IMG/VR virus record: IMGVR_UViG_3300042566_000667
Location: 1 to 50,973 of that record
Source of the DNA: a virus
Reading direction: 5' to 3' (one strand)
Length of the DNA: 50,973 bases
Position 1 is the first letter of the stretch; each line of letters starts with the position of its first letter. The position numbers were made by a program, and so were the translations under genes. The notes under the pieces were generated by a model. The model saw only the letters and a list, made by a program, of their open reading frames with translations, was not told where the DNA came from and did not search any database. Of the stretch, positions 14,395 through 21,350 are shown piece after piece.

Positions 14395-14417
14395 TTGTCA
14401 GACCATTCGTGTATGAT
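14395..14417 (+). promoter_or_regulatory. Class A promoter TTGTCA-N11-TATGAT
   Basis: TTGTCA, eleven bases GACCATTCGTG, TATGAT; AAAGGAGA precedes the ATG at 14450. Confidence 0.65.
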
Positions 14418-14449
14418 TGTATTAACAACAACAACAAAGGAGAAAACTC

Positions 14450-15466
14450 ATGGCACATGAACTCGAAACACAAAATGGCGTGGCAAGTTTTGCATCATTT
14501 CGTGAACCCGCTTGGCATGGATTGGGTACCGTATTTACAGAAGAAAAAACAACAAGCGAAATGCTTGCTGCTGCCAATCTAAATAATTGGAATGTTCGTC
14601 TGGAAGATTTGGAAACCCCTACACATCTAACAAGCGACAAAGCATACCAGTATGTTTTGCGTACTAATCCTACTGATAACACACAGACCGACATTCTTGG
14701 TGTCGTTGGTGAGCGTTACCATGTAATGCAGAATGAAGATTTATTCTCATTCGGTGATAACATTCTTGATGGTGGTGGTCGTTGGGAGACGGCTGGCTCA
14801 ATCAAGGGTGGTCGTGTCGTATTCGGTGCGTTAGCATTAGAGCGTGAAACAATTCTTGACCCCAATGGTGTCGCAGATAAGGTAAAGACTTATTTACTTA
14901 TCAACACATCACATGACGGCTCGATTGCTATTCAAGCAAGCATTACACCTGTTCGTGTTGTGTGCGCTAACACTCTTAACCTTGCACTAAACACAACTAA
15001 GAAAAAGAATGGTGTCAAGCAATCTTTCAAGATTCGCCACACTCAGACCGCATCTGGCAAGGTTGCTGTTGCTCGTGAGACTCTTGGCATGGCTCATAAG
15101 TACATGGATTCTTTTGACCTCATGGCTAAGGCTATGATTGAAACAGAAATCAACGCTAAGCAATTCAACGACATCATTCTTGCTGCATACCCAAAGCCTG
15201 AAAAGGATTCTAAGGGTGCTTTCAAGAAATGGGAAAACAAGGTAGATGTTATTAACGACATCTATACAGGAGAGTTTAACGGCATGATTGCTGGTAATGC
15301 TTGGGGTGCTTTCAATGCACTAACTGAACGCCTTGATTGGTACCGTTCTGCTCGTGGTGGTTCTAACGAATCTATCCTTGCATCTGCATCTGGTTTTGAC
15401 CCTGCAATTAACGCAGAAAAAAATCGTTTGCTAAAGATTGTGCAAAGCACTTTGCAAATTGCATAA
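14450..15466 (+). CDS. DUF932 phage/plasmid-like protein
   Basis: 338 residues, the full family length. Motifs PAWHGLGTVF near the start, GVVGERYHVMQNEDLFSF at about 80-97, and ITPVRVVCANTLNLAL at about 165-180 are characteristic of the DUF932 (TIGR03299) family of phages and plasmids. The biochemical role is not established; it is often linked to DNA replication or recombination functions. Good AAAGGAGA ribosome site; ends before hairpin copy 5 and tRNA-Asp. Confidence 0.85.
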   Translation: MAHELETQNGVASFASFREPAWHGLGTVFTEEKTTSEMLAAANLNNWNVRLEDLETPTHLTSDKAYQYVLRTNPTDNTQTDILGVVGERYHVMQNEDLFSFGDNILDGGGRWETAGSIKGGRVVFGALALERETILDPNGVADKVKTYLLINTSHDGSIAIQASITPVRVVCANTLNLALNTTKKKNGVKQSFKIRHTQTASGKVAVARETLGMAHKYMDSFDLMAKAMIETEINAKQFNDIILAAYPKPEKDSKGAFKKWENKVDVINDIYTGEFNGMIAGNAWGAFNALTERLDWYRSARGGSNESILASASGFDPAINAEKNRLLKIVQSTLQIA

Positions 15467-15477
15467 TTAAAAAAGTT

Positions 15478-15501
15478 CCTGAGCAAGAATTAAAACTGCT
15501 C
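15478..15501 (+). repeat. Conserved 24-base hairpin element, copy 5
   Basis: CCTGAGCA-AGAATTAAA-ACTGCTC, placed directly between the DUF932 gene and tRNA-Asp, only four bases before the tRNA. Confidence 0.65.
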
Positions 15502-15505
15502 GCAT

Positions 15506-15579
15506 GGAGTGTTAGCATAGTTGGTTAATGCGCTACCCTGTCACGGTAGAGATCACGGGTTCAAGTCCCGTACACTTCG
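15506..15579 (+). tRNA. tRNA-Asp (anticodon GTC)
   Basis: Acceptor arms GGAGTGT and ACACTTC pair, the anticodon stem CTACC/GGTAG encloses CTGTCAC, and the T-arm reads ACGGG-TTCAAGT-CCCGT. No encoded CCA is evident. Confidence 0.9.
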
Positions 15580-15685
15580 CAAAAATTCCTAGGTGATCTA
15601 GATGTCCGATATGTCCGAATTGACATTTCTAATAATATCTATTAAGATCATCAAATAACATTTCCCAGATTTTCGATTACGATAC

Positions 15686-15720
15686 TTGACATTTATCCCC
15701 CAAACCCCTATAATTAGTAT
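15686..15720 (+). promoter_or_regulatory. Class B leaderless promoter TTGACA-17-TATAAT
   Basis: Perfect hexamers at ideal spacing (15686-15691, 15709-15714), then TAGTAT and ATG. Upstream, ATGTCCG occurs twice (about 15602-15620), as it also does near 14356; it may be an operator word. Confidence 0.8.
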
Positions 15721-15885
15721 ATGACCCAAACAAAACCTTACACAATAGATGAACTAATGCAAAAAATATATGATGAGAACTTTTCTCATTTTGATTTCAT
15801 GGATAACATGAATGGTGGAGAGTGTGATTGTAATCTCCATGTGGCTATGGACTTAATGTATGAATATGGTGGTGGACTATGTTAG
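15721..15885 (+). CDS. 54-residue small protein
   Basis: Begins MTQTKPYTIDELMQKIYDE; includes GECDCNLH. First gene of a run that continues to 16427; its stop overlaps the next ATG. Leaderless start. No family recognised. Confidence 0.6.
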   Translation: MTQTKPYTIDELMQKIYDENFSHFDFMDNMNGGECDCNLHVAMDLMYEYGGGLC

Positions 15886-16037
15886 GCTATGAGAGAGATG
15901 ATTTAGACAATATGGTTCTTGCTATTGATTCTGCTTTAACTACCGTGAATCCTGACGATGACCCCTGGTTACACAGAAACCTAACACAAGCCTCAGACTT
16001 CCTGTCAGGACTATGGGCAGAAGGGTACTTTGATTAA
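15879..16037 (+). CDS. 52-residue acidic protein
   Basis: Begins MLGYERDDLDNMVLAIDSAL; acidic and helical. Overlaps the upstream stop and couples to the next gene by TAATG. Confidence 0.55.
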   Translation: MLGYERDDLDNMVLAIDSALTTVNPDDDPWLHRNLTQASDFLSGLWAEGYFD

Positions 16038-16222
16038 TGAATATTGAATCTCGTGAAATTACATACCGCTCAATTGTTGAGCAAATCTTCTTTGAGGACG
16101 GAACAGAGTTAGTAGTAACAACTGGCTGGGCTGAAGGTGGTGGAGATTTAGATGTTAAATTAGATTGGGTAGAAGGCGAAGCACCTGAGTGGGCAAAGGA
16201 GTATGTTCATAATGTGGACTAA
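16037..16222 (+). CDS. 61-residue small protein
   Basis: Begins MNIESREITYRSIVEQIF; beta-rich first half, then Trp/Glu-rich. No recognised family. TAATG start. Confidence 0.6.
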   Translation: MNIESREITYRSIVEQIFFEDGTELVVTTGWAEGGGDLDVKLDWVEGEAPEWAKEYVHNVD

Positions 16223-16427
16223 GTATGATTATCTATGTACTGATTGTGATGCCCTGATTCAAATCACTGCCTGTGCAGACAAGGTTTTAGATCCTGCCTG
16301 TATTTGCGGAGGGTATGGGATAGTTATCCTAATATCAGAAGAAGATGGCAATGCCCCTATCATTACAGATGTGAGCAAGGTCACACCCCGTGGGCTTGTA
16401 AAAATCAACACCAACCCGTATAATTAA
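16212..16427 (+). CDS. Small zinc-ribbon protein
   Basis: 71 residues. YLCTDCDALI and ACICGGYG give two CxxC/CxC pairs typical of a zinc ribbon. The ATG at 16212 is preferred over 16203, because AAAGGAG (16196-16202) would touch the latter. Confidence 0.6.
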   Translation: MWTKYDYLCTDCDALIQITACADKVLDPACICGGYGIVILISEEDGNAPIITDVSKVTPRGLVKINTNPYN

Positions 16428-16430
16428 TAT
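16396..16430 (+). promoter_or_regulatory. Class B leaderless promoter
   Basis: TTGTAA (16396-16401), 17 bases, TATAAT (16419-16424), TAATAT, ATG at 16431. It lies within the end of the zinc-ribbon gene. Confidence 0.7.
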
Positions 16431-16643
16431 ATGGACCTAAAAACATTCGAAGAATATGTAAGACTACACCTGCTGTCCTTGGAGCAAGACTCTGAGGAAC
16501 TACAGAAGCAAATGGGCTTCTATGATGACTATGATTGCGATGAGTATAAGGATTTGGAGATAGAAGATATTTCTACCAATGGACAGATTCTTGCCTGCTA
16601 CCACTTCTTATCAGTATTAGAGGCTACAATAGATGAGCGATAA
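16431..16643 (+). CDS. 70-residue acidic protein
   Basis: Begins MDLKTFEEYVRLHLLSLEQD; strongly acidic with a YDDYDCDEYKD stretch. Starts leaderless and overlaps the next gene by 11 bases. Confidence 0.6.
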   Translation: MDLKTFEEYVRLHLLSLEQDSEELQKQMGFYDDYDCDEYKDLEIEDISTNGQILACYHFLSVLEATIDER

Positions 16644-16920
16644 TACTACCCTTGACCCATATCTAATGAAACAAGTAGAAATGGGTATGGACGGAGCAGA
16701 CATCCTGCATGGTCACCTTAAAACTCTTATGTATGAGGCAGAGCAACAGTTAGACCTTTGTATTGAGGCAGAGGAATACTCAGAGGAAGCCATGGACTCT
16801 ATGGCTCGTACAGAGGCTTCAGGCTATCTTGACGCACTGTCTGAGGTTTATGCCCTAACATATGCTATCGCTTTTGCCAAGGAAGATATCAAGAACCGTA
16901 AGGAGATTCTTGGTGAATAA
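16633..16920 (+). CDS. 95-residue acidic helical protein
   Basis: Begins MSDNTTLDPYLMKQVEMG; long Glu-rich helices (EAEQQLDLCIEAEEY). No recognised family. Overlaps both neighbours; AAGGAG at 16900 serves the following GTG start. Confidence 0.6.
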   Translation: MSDNTTLDPYLMKQVEMGMDGADILHGHLKTLMYEAEQQLDLCIEAEEYSEEAMDSMARTEASGYLDALSEVYALTYAIAFAKEDIKNRKEILGE

Positions 16921-17290
16921 CTTTATCGAACTTTCCTTTGACGAATGGTGTGACACATACAAGCCAATCATTAACCATATAGACAGTAATGCCTCCTTTG
17001 ACAATGGAGACGGTGGTGTTATGTTTGAGACCTATGGTGATGAGGTTGAGTTTGTTAAGTCTCAATCCCCTGCCAATATCTGGATGTATGGTCAGGGTGA
17101 CGACGGTGGTACCTATGTATGGAATGGCTGGGGATTTGTAAATAGATTAGGATACTTCATCACTGAGGTACCCTGCCCACCTGACACAGACATTCAGGTT
17201 ATGGTTGGAGAGCCCGACTTGACATGTGATTTCTGCGGTGATACAATTGAACAAGACGAAACCCACAAATGCGAAGGAATACAAGAATGA
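16913..17290 (+). CDS. 125-residue protein with C-terminal zinc knuckle
   Basis: Residues 1-100 are unassigned (FIELSFDEWCDTYKPIIN at the start); the C-terminus has CDFCGDTIEQDETHKC, a probable zinc site. The GTG at 16913 is chosen because AAGGAG stands seven bases upstream and the start lies in the preceding gene's last codons. Confidence 0.65.
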   Translation: MNNFIELSFDEWCDTYKPIINHIDSNASFDNGDGGVMFETYGDEVEFVKSQSPANIWMYGQGDDGGTYVWNGWGFVNRLGYFITEVPCPPDTDIQVMVGEPDLTCDFCGDTIEQDETHKCEGIQE

Positions 17291-17625
17291 TAAAAGCAGA
17301 TAACTTACAACTAATCGGACAATTTGCAGTAGACTCAGGTCAGGCAATTGTTGGCGACCCTTGCTATTTAGAGGATTGGAAAAATTGGGACAGAGATGTT
17401 GATAAATTTGAGGACCATGTAAATAAGATTGGCGAGTATGGTTACCTTGGTGCCTGTAACGCTACCCTTGGCAAGGGCTTTGGACAATTAGGAAATCAAG
17501 CAGTAGCATTTTCCACGGGATACGGAGACGGACTCTATCCTGTCTATGCAAATATAAATGAGGACGGACGAGTAGGTCTTGTCGTTATTGATTTTACAGG
17601 AGAATATGATGTGGAGGACAACTAA
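17287..17625 (+). CDS. DUF4241-like protein
   Basis: 112 residues. VDSGQAIVGDPCYLEDW (about 13-29) and STGYGDGLYPVYANINEDG (about 75-93) match the conserved core of DUF4241 proteins, which occur in bacteria and phages; function unknown. ATGA overlap with the preceding stop and TAATG overlap with the next start. Confidence 0.65.
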   Translation: MIKADNLQLIGQFAVDSGQAIVGDPCYLEDWKNWDRDVDKFEDHVNKIGEYGYLGACNATLGKGFGQLGNQAVAFSTGYGDGLYPVYANINEDGRVGLVVIDFTGEYDVEDN

Positions 17626-17987
17626 TGGGAGCACGTATTAATTTTATTTTTAAAGACGTTGAGGATGAGGCCCATGTAGTTCTATATAGCCACTGGGGTG
17701 AGACCGAATGGCAACGGGACTTAGCAATGGCCTTGGAGCACTCTAAACCACGCTGGAAAGACTATGCCTACTTTACCCGTATGATGATTAGTTATTTAAT
17801 GCAAGACTCTATTCTTGATGAAACAGGGTTTGGTATTTATGCTATCAAGGGTACCAATTTTGAATTAGGCGAAACCACTATCGTTGTCGATATCGCTAAA
17901 GAAACTATCTATGAGGCAGGCAAGGACCTACAGGTTGACTGGCAATTATTTATTAATGCCTATATACCAAAAACCGTTAGCGCTTAG
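17625..17987 (+). CDS. 120-residue hypothetical protein
   Basis: Begins MGARINFIFKDVEDEAHVVL; contains SHWGETEWQRDLAMALEH. The pattern of a beta start followed by SHWGG/E recalls small phage proteins of unknown role. The region after it (17988-18108) holds small GC-rich hairpins and TATAAT plus GAGGAG before the next gene. Confidence 0.6.
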   Translation: MGARINFIFKDVEDEAHVVLYSHWGETEWQRDLAMALEHSKPRWKDYAYFTRMMISYLMQDSILDETGFGIYAIKGTNFELGETTIVVDIAKETIYEAGKDLQVDWQLFINAYIPKTVSA

Positions 17988-18108
17988 CGCAGCATAGATC
18001 AACAGGTATGGGTCACCTGGTGATTAACTAAATAAGGATAGGGACGGCGTAGCCTGTGGGGGTTGCGCCTCCCTTCCCCTTCCTGTATAATAGATAAAGA
18101 GGAGACAC

Positions 18109-18351
18109 ATGGCTTACAGCGTTCGTAGAAAACCCGAAAGCACAAAAGAAATACAGTTCTCGAATCGTTTAGCAAAGTTGCTAACTGAGGACATGGGACT
18201 TAACTTGGAAGCAGTTGGCTTTCATTTAGTACATAACCACCCTGTTATTGTACCTCGTAGATTGGAAGTAGTTGCCTTGACTGCGGGGGAAGAGTATGAT
18301 AAACTTATGACAGGATACTTAGGAGAGGATTACACAGAACTATGGAAGTAG
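18109..18351 (+). CDS. 80-residue hypothetical protein
   Basis: Begins MAYSVRRKPESTKEIQFSN. No recognised family. TATAAT at about 18086 and GAGGAG eight bases upstream give a conventional leader; the next gene starts ten bases before its end. Confidence 0.6.
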   Translation: MAYSVRRKPESTKEIQFSNRLAKLLTEDMGLNLEAVGFHLVHNHPVIVPRRLEVVALTAGEEYDKLMTGYLGEDYTELWK

Positions 18352-18638
18352 ATTTTTCAGACAGATGTGGTATTTTAGGACAGTTTTGGTATGAGTTCAG
18401 AGATGATGAGGATCTAAAGCCTTTCATCTCATACAATGACGTAGGCTTGCCGCTTGCTTGGTTTATTGCAACGGGAGTTGTAACACCACTACCAATGGCA
18501 GAGGAGTATGTAAATGAAACGTTTGCAATGTTCCTTGATGCAATGGAAGTAACAGAGGAAGATGTTATTGATGCTGATAACCTTGATGACCTGCTCGCAA
18601 TCGTAGAGCAAAAGAAAAACGAACGAGACTCACAGTAA
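18342..18638 (+). CDS. 98-residue acidic protein
   Basis: Begins MEVDFSDRCGILGQFWYE; helical and acidic, with LPLAWFIATGVVTPLP in the centre. No family recognised. Ends three bases before a GC-rich hairpin. Confidence 0.6.
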   Translation: MEVDFSDRCGILGQFWYEFRDDEDLKPFISYNDVGLPLAWFIATGVVTPLPMAEEYVNETFAMFLDAMEVTEEDVIDADNLDDLLAIVEQKKNERDSQ

Positions 18639-18640
18639 AA

Positions 18641-18663
18641 GGCTGCACCCTTCGGGGTGCGCC
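18641..18663 (+). terminator. TTCG-loop hairpin at operon end
   Basis: GGCTGCACCC-TTCG-GGGTGCGCC, a stable tetraloop hairpin, directly joined to CCTAGG. There is no T-run. Confidence 0.55.
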
Positions 18664-18806
18664 CTAGGTGATCTAGAATATATCACATATATCAAACCTT
18701 GTCAAACCATTGTATGAGGGTATTACGAACCTATCTAAAAATTTCCCAGAAATAGATTACGATGGTTTGAAAAAAATTCCCAGAAGTTTACCATATCAAA
18801 CCTTAT

Positions 18807-18842
18807 TTGTCAAACCTTTATATCTAGGTGTATAATAAAGAT
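18807..18842 (+). promoter_or_regulatory. Class B leaderless promoter
   Basis: TTGTCA (18807-18812), 18 bases, TATAAT (18831-18836), AAAGAT, ATG. Upstream, the words CAAACCTT and ATTACGAA recur several times up to 19370. Confidence 0.7.
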
Positions 18843-19073
18843 ATGGCCCCACACCACTTTGCAGCAATGTATAGAAACCCATCACATAGACATGATCAAC
18901 CTCATGACTCTATAGGGTTTGATAAAGCCATTGGTGCATTAACTGGTATGTTGTATTCTATTGTTACTCTTAAGGCTTTCTTTCCTTCTGCTCCCCCGCC
19001 ACAAATGAATTATTATCCTGTTAAGGATGCCGCAGGCGGGGATTCAAAGTATACACAACTCACTCTATTCTAA
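18843..19073 (+). CDS. 76-residue hypothetical protein
   Basis: Begins MAPHHFAAMYRNPSHRHD; His-rich start, then a hydrophobic stretch (AIGALTGMLYSIVTLKAFF) that may be membrane-associated. The ATG six bases after TATAAT is chosen over an upstream GTG. Confidence 0.6.
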   Translation: MAPHHFAAMYRNPSHRHDQPHDSIGFDKAIGALTGMLYSIVTLKAFFPSAPPPQMNYYPVKDAAGGDSKYTQLTLF

Positions 19074-19522
19074 TAACAAACCTCTATAAAGGTATTACGA
19101 ACGACTCTAAATTTTTCCCTGAGTTTTCAAACCTTTATAGAATTTTTTTTGATTTTATAAAAAGATTAAGATCATTTCGAAAAAAATCGCTGACTTTTTA
19201 AGGGCATATTCATGCATAAAAAGACTTGACAAACCATGGTTTTGCATGTATAATGCCCAAACCTTATATACTGGTTTGACAAATATGGACATATGTGGTA
19301 TACGGGGTTTGGGGGTATAAAGGTTTGGGGATAGAAGGTTTTATGGTTTGGCATTACGAACGCCATCGTTAAAAGAGCGCCATACTCCACTATCCTCCAC
19401 TTCACTCCACTTGTACCCTATCTAATTAAACAATCAGTAACATTTATCTGTGGATAACATGTGGATAACTATGACATTTTTAGCCTATTGACATGTGGAT
19501 AACTATCTGATATCATGGATAT
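19074..19522 (+). other. Intergenic region with two strong promoters and DnaA-box-like repeats
   Basis: 449 bases without a convincing gene. It holds an A/T-rich tract (19139-19200), a perfect sigma-70 promoter TTGACA-17-TATAAT (19226-19254), a second TTGACA-17-TATACG (19276-19304), G-rich GGTTTGGGG repeats (19313-19355), and three TGTGGATAA words (19449-19457, 19460-19468, 19494-19502). The words equal the classic DnaA-box sequence. This may be a replication origin or a source of an untranslated RNA; neither is proven. Confidence 0.5.
19488..19522 (+). promoter_or_regulatory. Class B promoter with DnaA-box-like word in the spacer
   Basis: TTGACA (19488-19493), 17 bases, TATCAT (19511-19516), GGATAT, ATG at 19523. 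The spacer begins with TGTGGATAA, so a bound DnaA-like protein would block this promoter. Confidence 0.75.
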
Positions 19523-19711
19523 ATGGTAAATCTAAGGGGTATTCCAACACCTGTATGTCCTTGTTGTGGCTCTACATTATTAAGGCTAACAGTTCAATTT
19601 GATCCAGATACCTATGAGGTAGAAATGTATCTATTAGATGATGCAGAGTGTATAGAATGTAAGTGTTTAATCACTGCTCCTACTCCATTAGACCATCCAA
19701 ACTATATCTAA
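19523..19711 (+). CDS. Small zinc-ribbon protein
   Basis: 62 residues. CPCCGSTLLRL and CIECKCLI give the two Cys knuckles of a zinc ribbon. Leaderless start. Possibly a nucleic-acid-binding regulator. Confidence 0.65.
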   Translation: MVNLRGIPTPVCPCCGSTLLRLTVQFDPDTYEVEMYLLDDAECIECKCLITAPTPLDHPNYI

Positions 19712-19738
19712 CCTGTGGATAACTGCTATAATTAAACC

Positions 19739-19825
19739 ATGAAACCTTTCCTAATCATAATGCTTGGCCTATTCATCTTTCTAAATTATATGGCCTACCT
19801 ACAACAGATGCGTATGGGTGGATAA
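19739..19825 (+). CDS. 28-residue membrane peptide
   Basis: Begins MKPFLIIMLGLFIFLNYM, one hydrophobic span, basic tail. TATAAT (19727-19732) is six bases before the ATG, with a fourth TGTGGATAA (19714-19722) just upstream of the -10. Confidence 0.5.
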   Translation: MKPFLIIMLGLFIFLNYMAYLQQMRMGG

Positions 19826-19834
19826 AACCATTTC

Positions 19835-20509
19835 ATGACCCACTCCTTCCCTAAGATCATATGGCAAACCCACAACTACAAAAAAGAAGATCTACCTGAG
19901 CATATATCTCATACTGCTGCTACATGGAAGAACCTTAATCCTGGCTGGGAGTATAGATATGTAGATCATATACAAAGGGATGAAATGGTCAGTGCATATC
20001 CAGAAATATATCAAACCTATAAAGATCAAACTCCTGTATTCCAATCAGATATCTGGAGATTCTTAGTAACCTATGAACATGGTGGATGCTATGCTGATAT
20101 GGATTCAGTCTGTGTTAAGCCATTAGACTACCTCTTACAGGATATAGATCCACTTACTGAGATAATAACAGTTCCAAAAAAACAAGGGTATGGCAACACC
20201 CATAACTATGTAGTCAAGCCAAAGTCAAAGGCAATATCTGAAGTTTTTGAGAAAATGAACAGTTACTCTAAGATTCTTCAAATGGATAGAGCATTCCTAA
20301 TATTTATCAAAACCATATATGAGTATGAAGATACCTCTCAACTATTCATTGTTCAAACCGAACACAACTCTATAGAAGATGTTGCAGCAATGCATGATCA
20401 TAACTATAAGAGTGCTTTTGATATATCTGAGCACAAGGTAAACAATTACGGTACTATTGTAAAGTATTTAGATTTTCTTAATCAAAAAGGGCTTAGCCCA
20501 TCCATATAA
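19835..20509 (+). CDS. Glycosyltransferase with DxD sugar-binding motif (GT32-like)
   Basis: 224 residues. IPKIIWQT-type start (FPKIIWQTHNY, 5-15), WRFLVTYEHGGCYADMDSVC (about 74-93) with the DxD motif, typical of the Gly_transf_sug / Och1-like family that transfers a hexose from a nucleotide sugar. A phage copy could modify the host surface polysaccharide or a virion protein. No Shine-Dalgarno site is obvious. It lies next to genes for other modifying enzymes. Confidence 0.8.
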   Translation: MTHSFPKIIWQTHNYKKEDLPEHISHTAATWKNLNPGWEYRYVDHIQRDEMVSAYPEIYQTYKDQTPVFQSDIWRFLVTYEHGGCYADMDSVCVKPLDYLLQDIDPLTEIITVPKKQGYGNTHNYVVKPKSKAISEVFEKMNSYSKILQMDRAFLIFIKTIYEYEDTSQLFIVQTEHNSIEDVAAMHDHNYKSAFDISEHKVNNYGTIVKYLDFLNQKGLSPSI

Positions 20510-20526
20510 ACCACGGTATATAAAGA

Positions 20527-20847
20527 TTACGATACATCCTTTATAGCCTTATTGACCATACGGATCAAGGCCCTACGGGTTATCTTTGAAGCATCAAAGG
20601 TCTCTGTGTATCCATTTTGAGGCATATCCGCCTTATCCAGGAAATGTCCATGTCTTTCCCTTAGTGTTTTTAGTACTGTAGATTCGACCTTTCTTGCCCT
20701 ATCCCGTTCGAAAAAATGCCAATACTTAATCAGTATCCAACCCTTGGTCCTATGGCTTGCAAACCTTCTGCCTGATATATCAGATATCCCTACCTTGACA
20801 GCCTTATGTAGTGGGCTATATAATATATATAAGACTGCTGATTCCAT
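20527..20847 (-). CDS. GIY-YIG-type nuclease domain protein (T5orf172/MUG113-like)
   Basis: 106 residues. AVLYILYSPLHKAVKVGISD (4-23) and the following ...R...H...GW and RKVESTVLKTLRERHG fit the GIY-YIG fold of T5orf172/MUG113 proteins, with the terminal YIL replacing YIG. Such single-domain proteins occur in many phages, as nicking nucleases or of unknown role. The ATG at 20847 is chosen because TATAAT is exactly six bases upstream; a longer frame from 20877 would start before the promoter. Confidence 0.65.
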   Translation of the reverse strand: MESAVLYILYSPLHKAVKVGISDISGRRFASHRTKGWILIKYWHFFERDRARKVESTVLKTLRERHGHFLDKADMPQNGYTETFDASKITRRALIRMVNKAIKDVS

Positions 20848-20853
20848 AGGATC

Positions 20854-20889
20854 ATTATACTTGACATACCGTGTCAAATATGGGATACT
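20854..20889. promoter_or_regulatory. Overlapping divergent leaderless promoters
   Basis: Minus strand: TATAAT (20859-20854) then GATCCT and ATG at 20847. Plus strand: TTGACA (20861-20866), 17 bases, GATACT (20884-20889), TAAAGT, ATG at 20896. The shared segment TTGACATACCGTGTCAA is an imperfect palindrome that could be an operator for both. Confidence 0.7.
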
Positions 20890-20895
20890 TAAAGT

Positions 20896-21105
20896 ATGAA
20901 ATCATCAAGAGAAGGTGCTTTAGCACAAAGATCATTTGTCAAACCAGGAAAGATTAATTTAGGACCAGAGGCATCCAGCATACTTAAAAATCTTGAGCGA
21001 GCCAGAAACTATGGAAACAAAAGAAAATACAATGCCGAACTTAATAAGTTGGCTAAGAACCATCCAGAGTTTGCTGAAACAATCCTAACATTTGTTTGGA
21101 AATAA
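20896..21105 (+). CDS. 69-residue basic protein
   Basis: Begins MKSSREGALAQRSFVKPG; basic, with KILGPEASSILKNLE-like helices. No family recognised. Leaderless start. Confidence 0.6.
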   Translation: MKSSREGALAQRSFVKPGKINLGPEASSILKNLERARNYGNKRKYNAELNKLAKNHPEFAETILTFVWK

Positions 21106-21106
21106 T

Positions 21107-21277
21107 ATGACAAAGATAAGAGTTGAGATTAACAAGCAGACTGGCAAGTGGCGTTTCTTGGATTTAGAGTTGGGTGTGTATTCTTCTGATGAGTGGGATA
21201 CCAGGAATGAGGCCTTTAAAATGTCTGATAAATACCGCAAGAAACATGGGTTAAAAAAACATGAAAGAGCAAGATGA
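21107..21277 (+). CDS. 56-residue basic protein
   Basis: Begins MTKIRVEINKQTGKWRFLD; a beta hairpin followed by a very basic C-terminus (KYRKKHGLKKHERAR). Starts one base after the preceding stop. Confidence 0.55.
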   Translation: MTKIRVEINKQTGKWRFLDLELGVYSSDEWDTRNEAFKMSDKYRKKHGLKKHERAR

Positions 21278-21350
21278 GGATACTAACCAATAGTGCCCGT
21301 TTAGGGCATAGAATGGTTTATAACTCCTATTTTGCGCCGAACTTTAAAGA

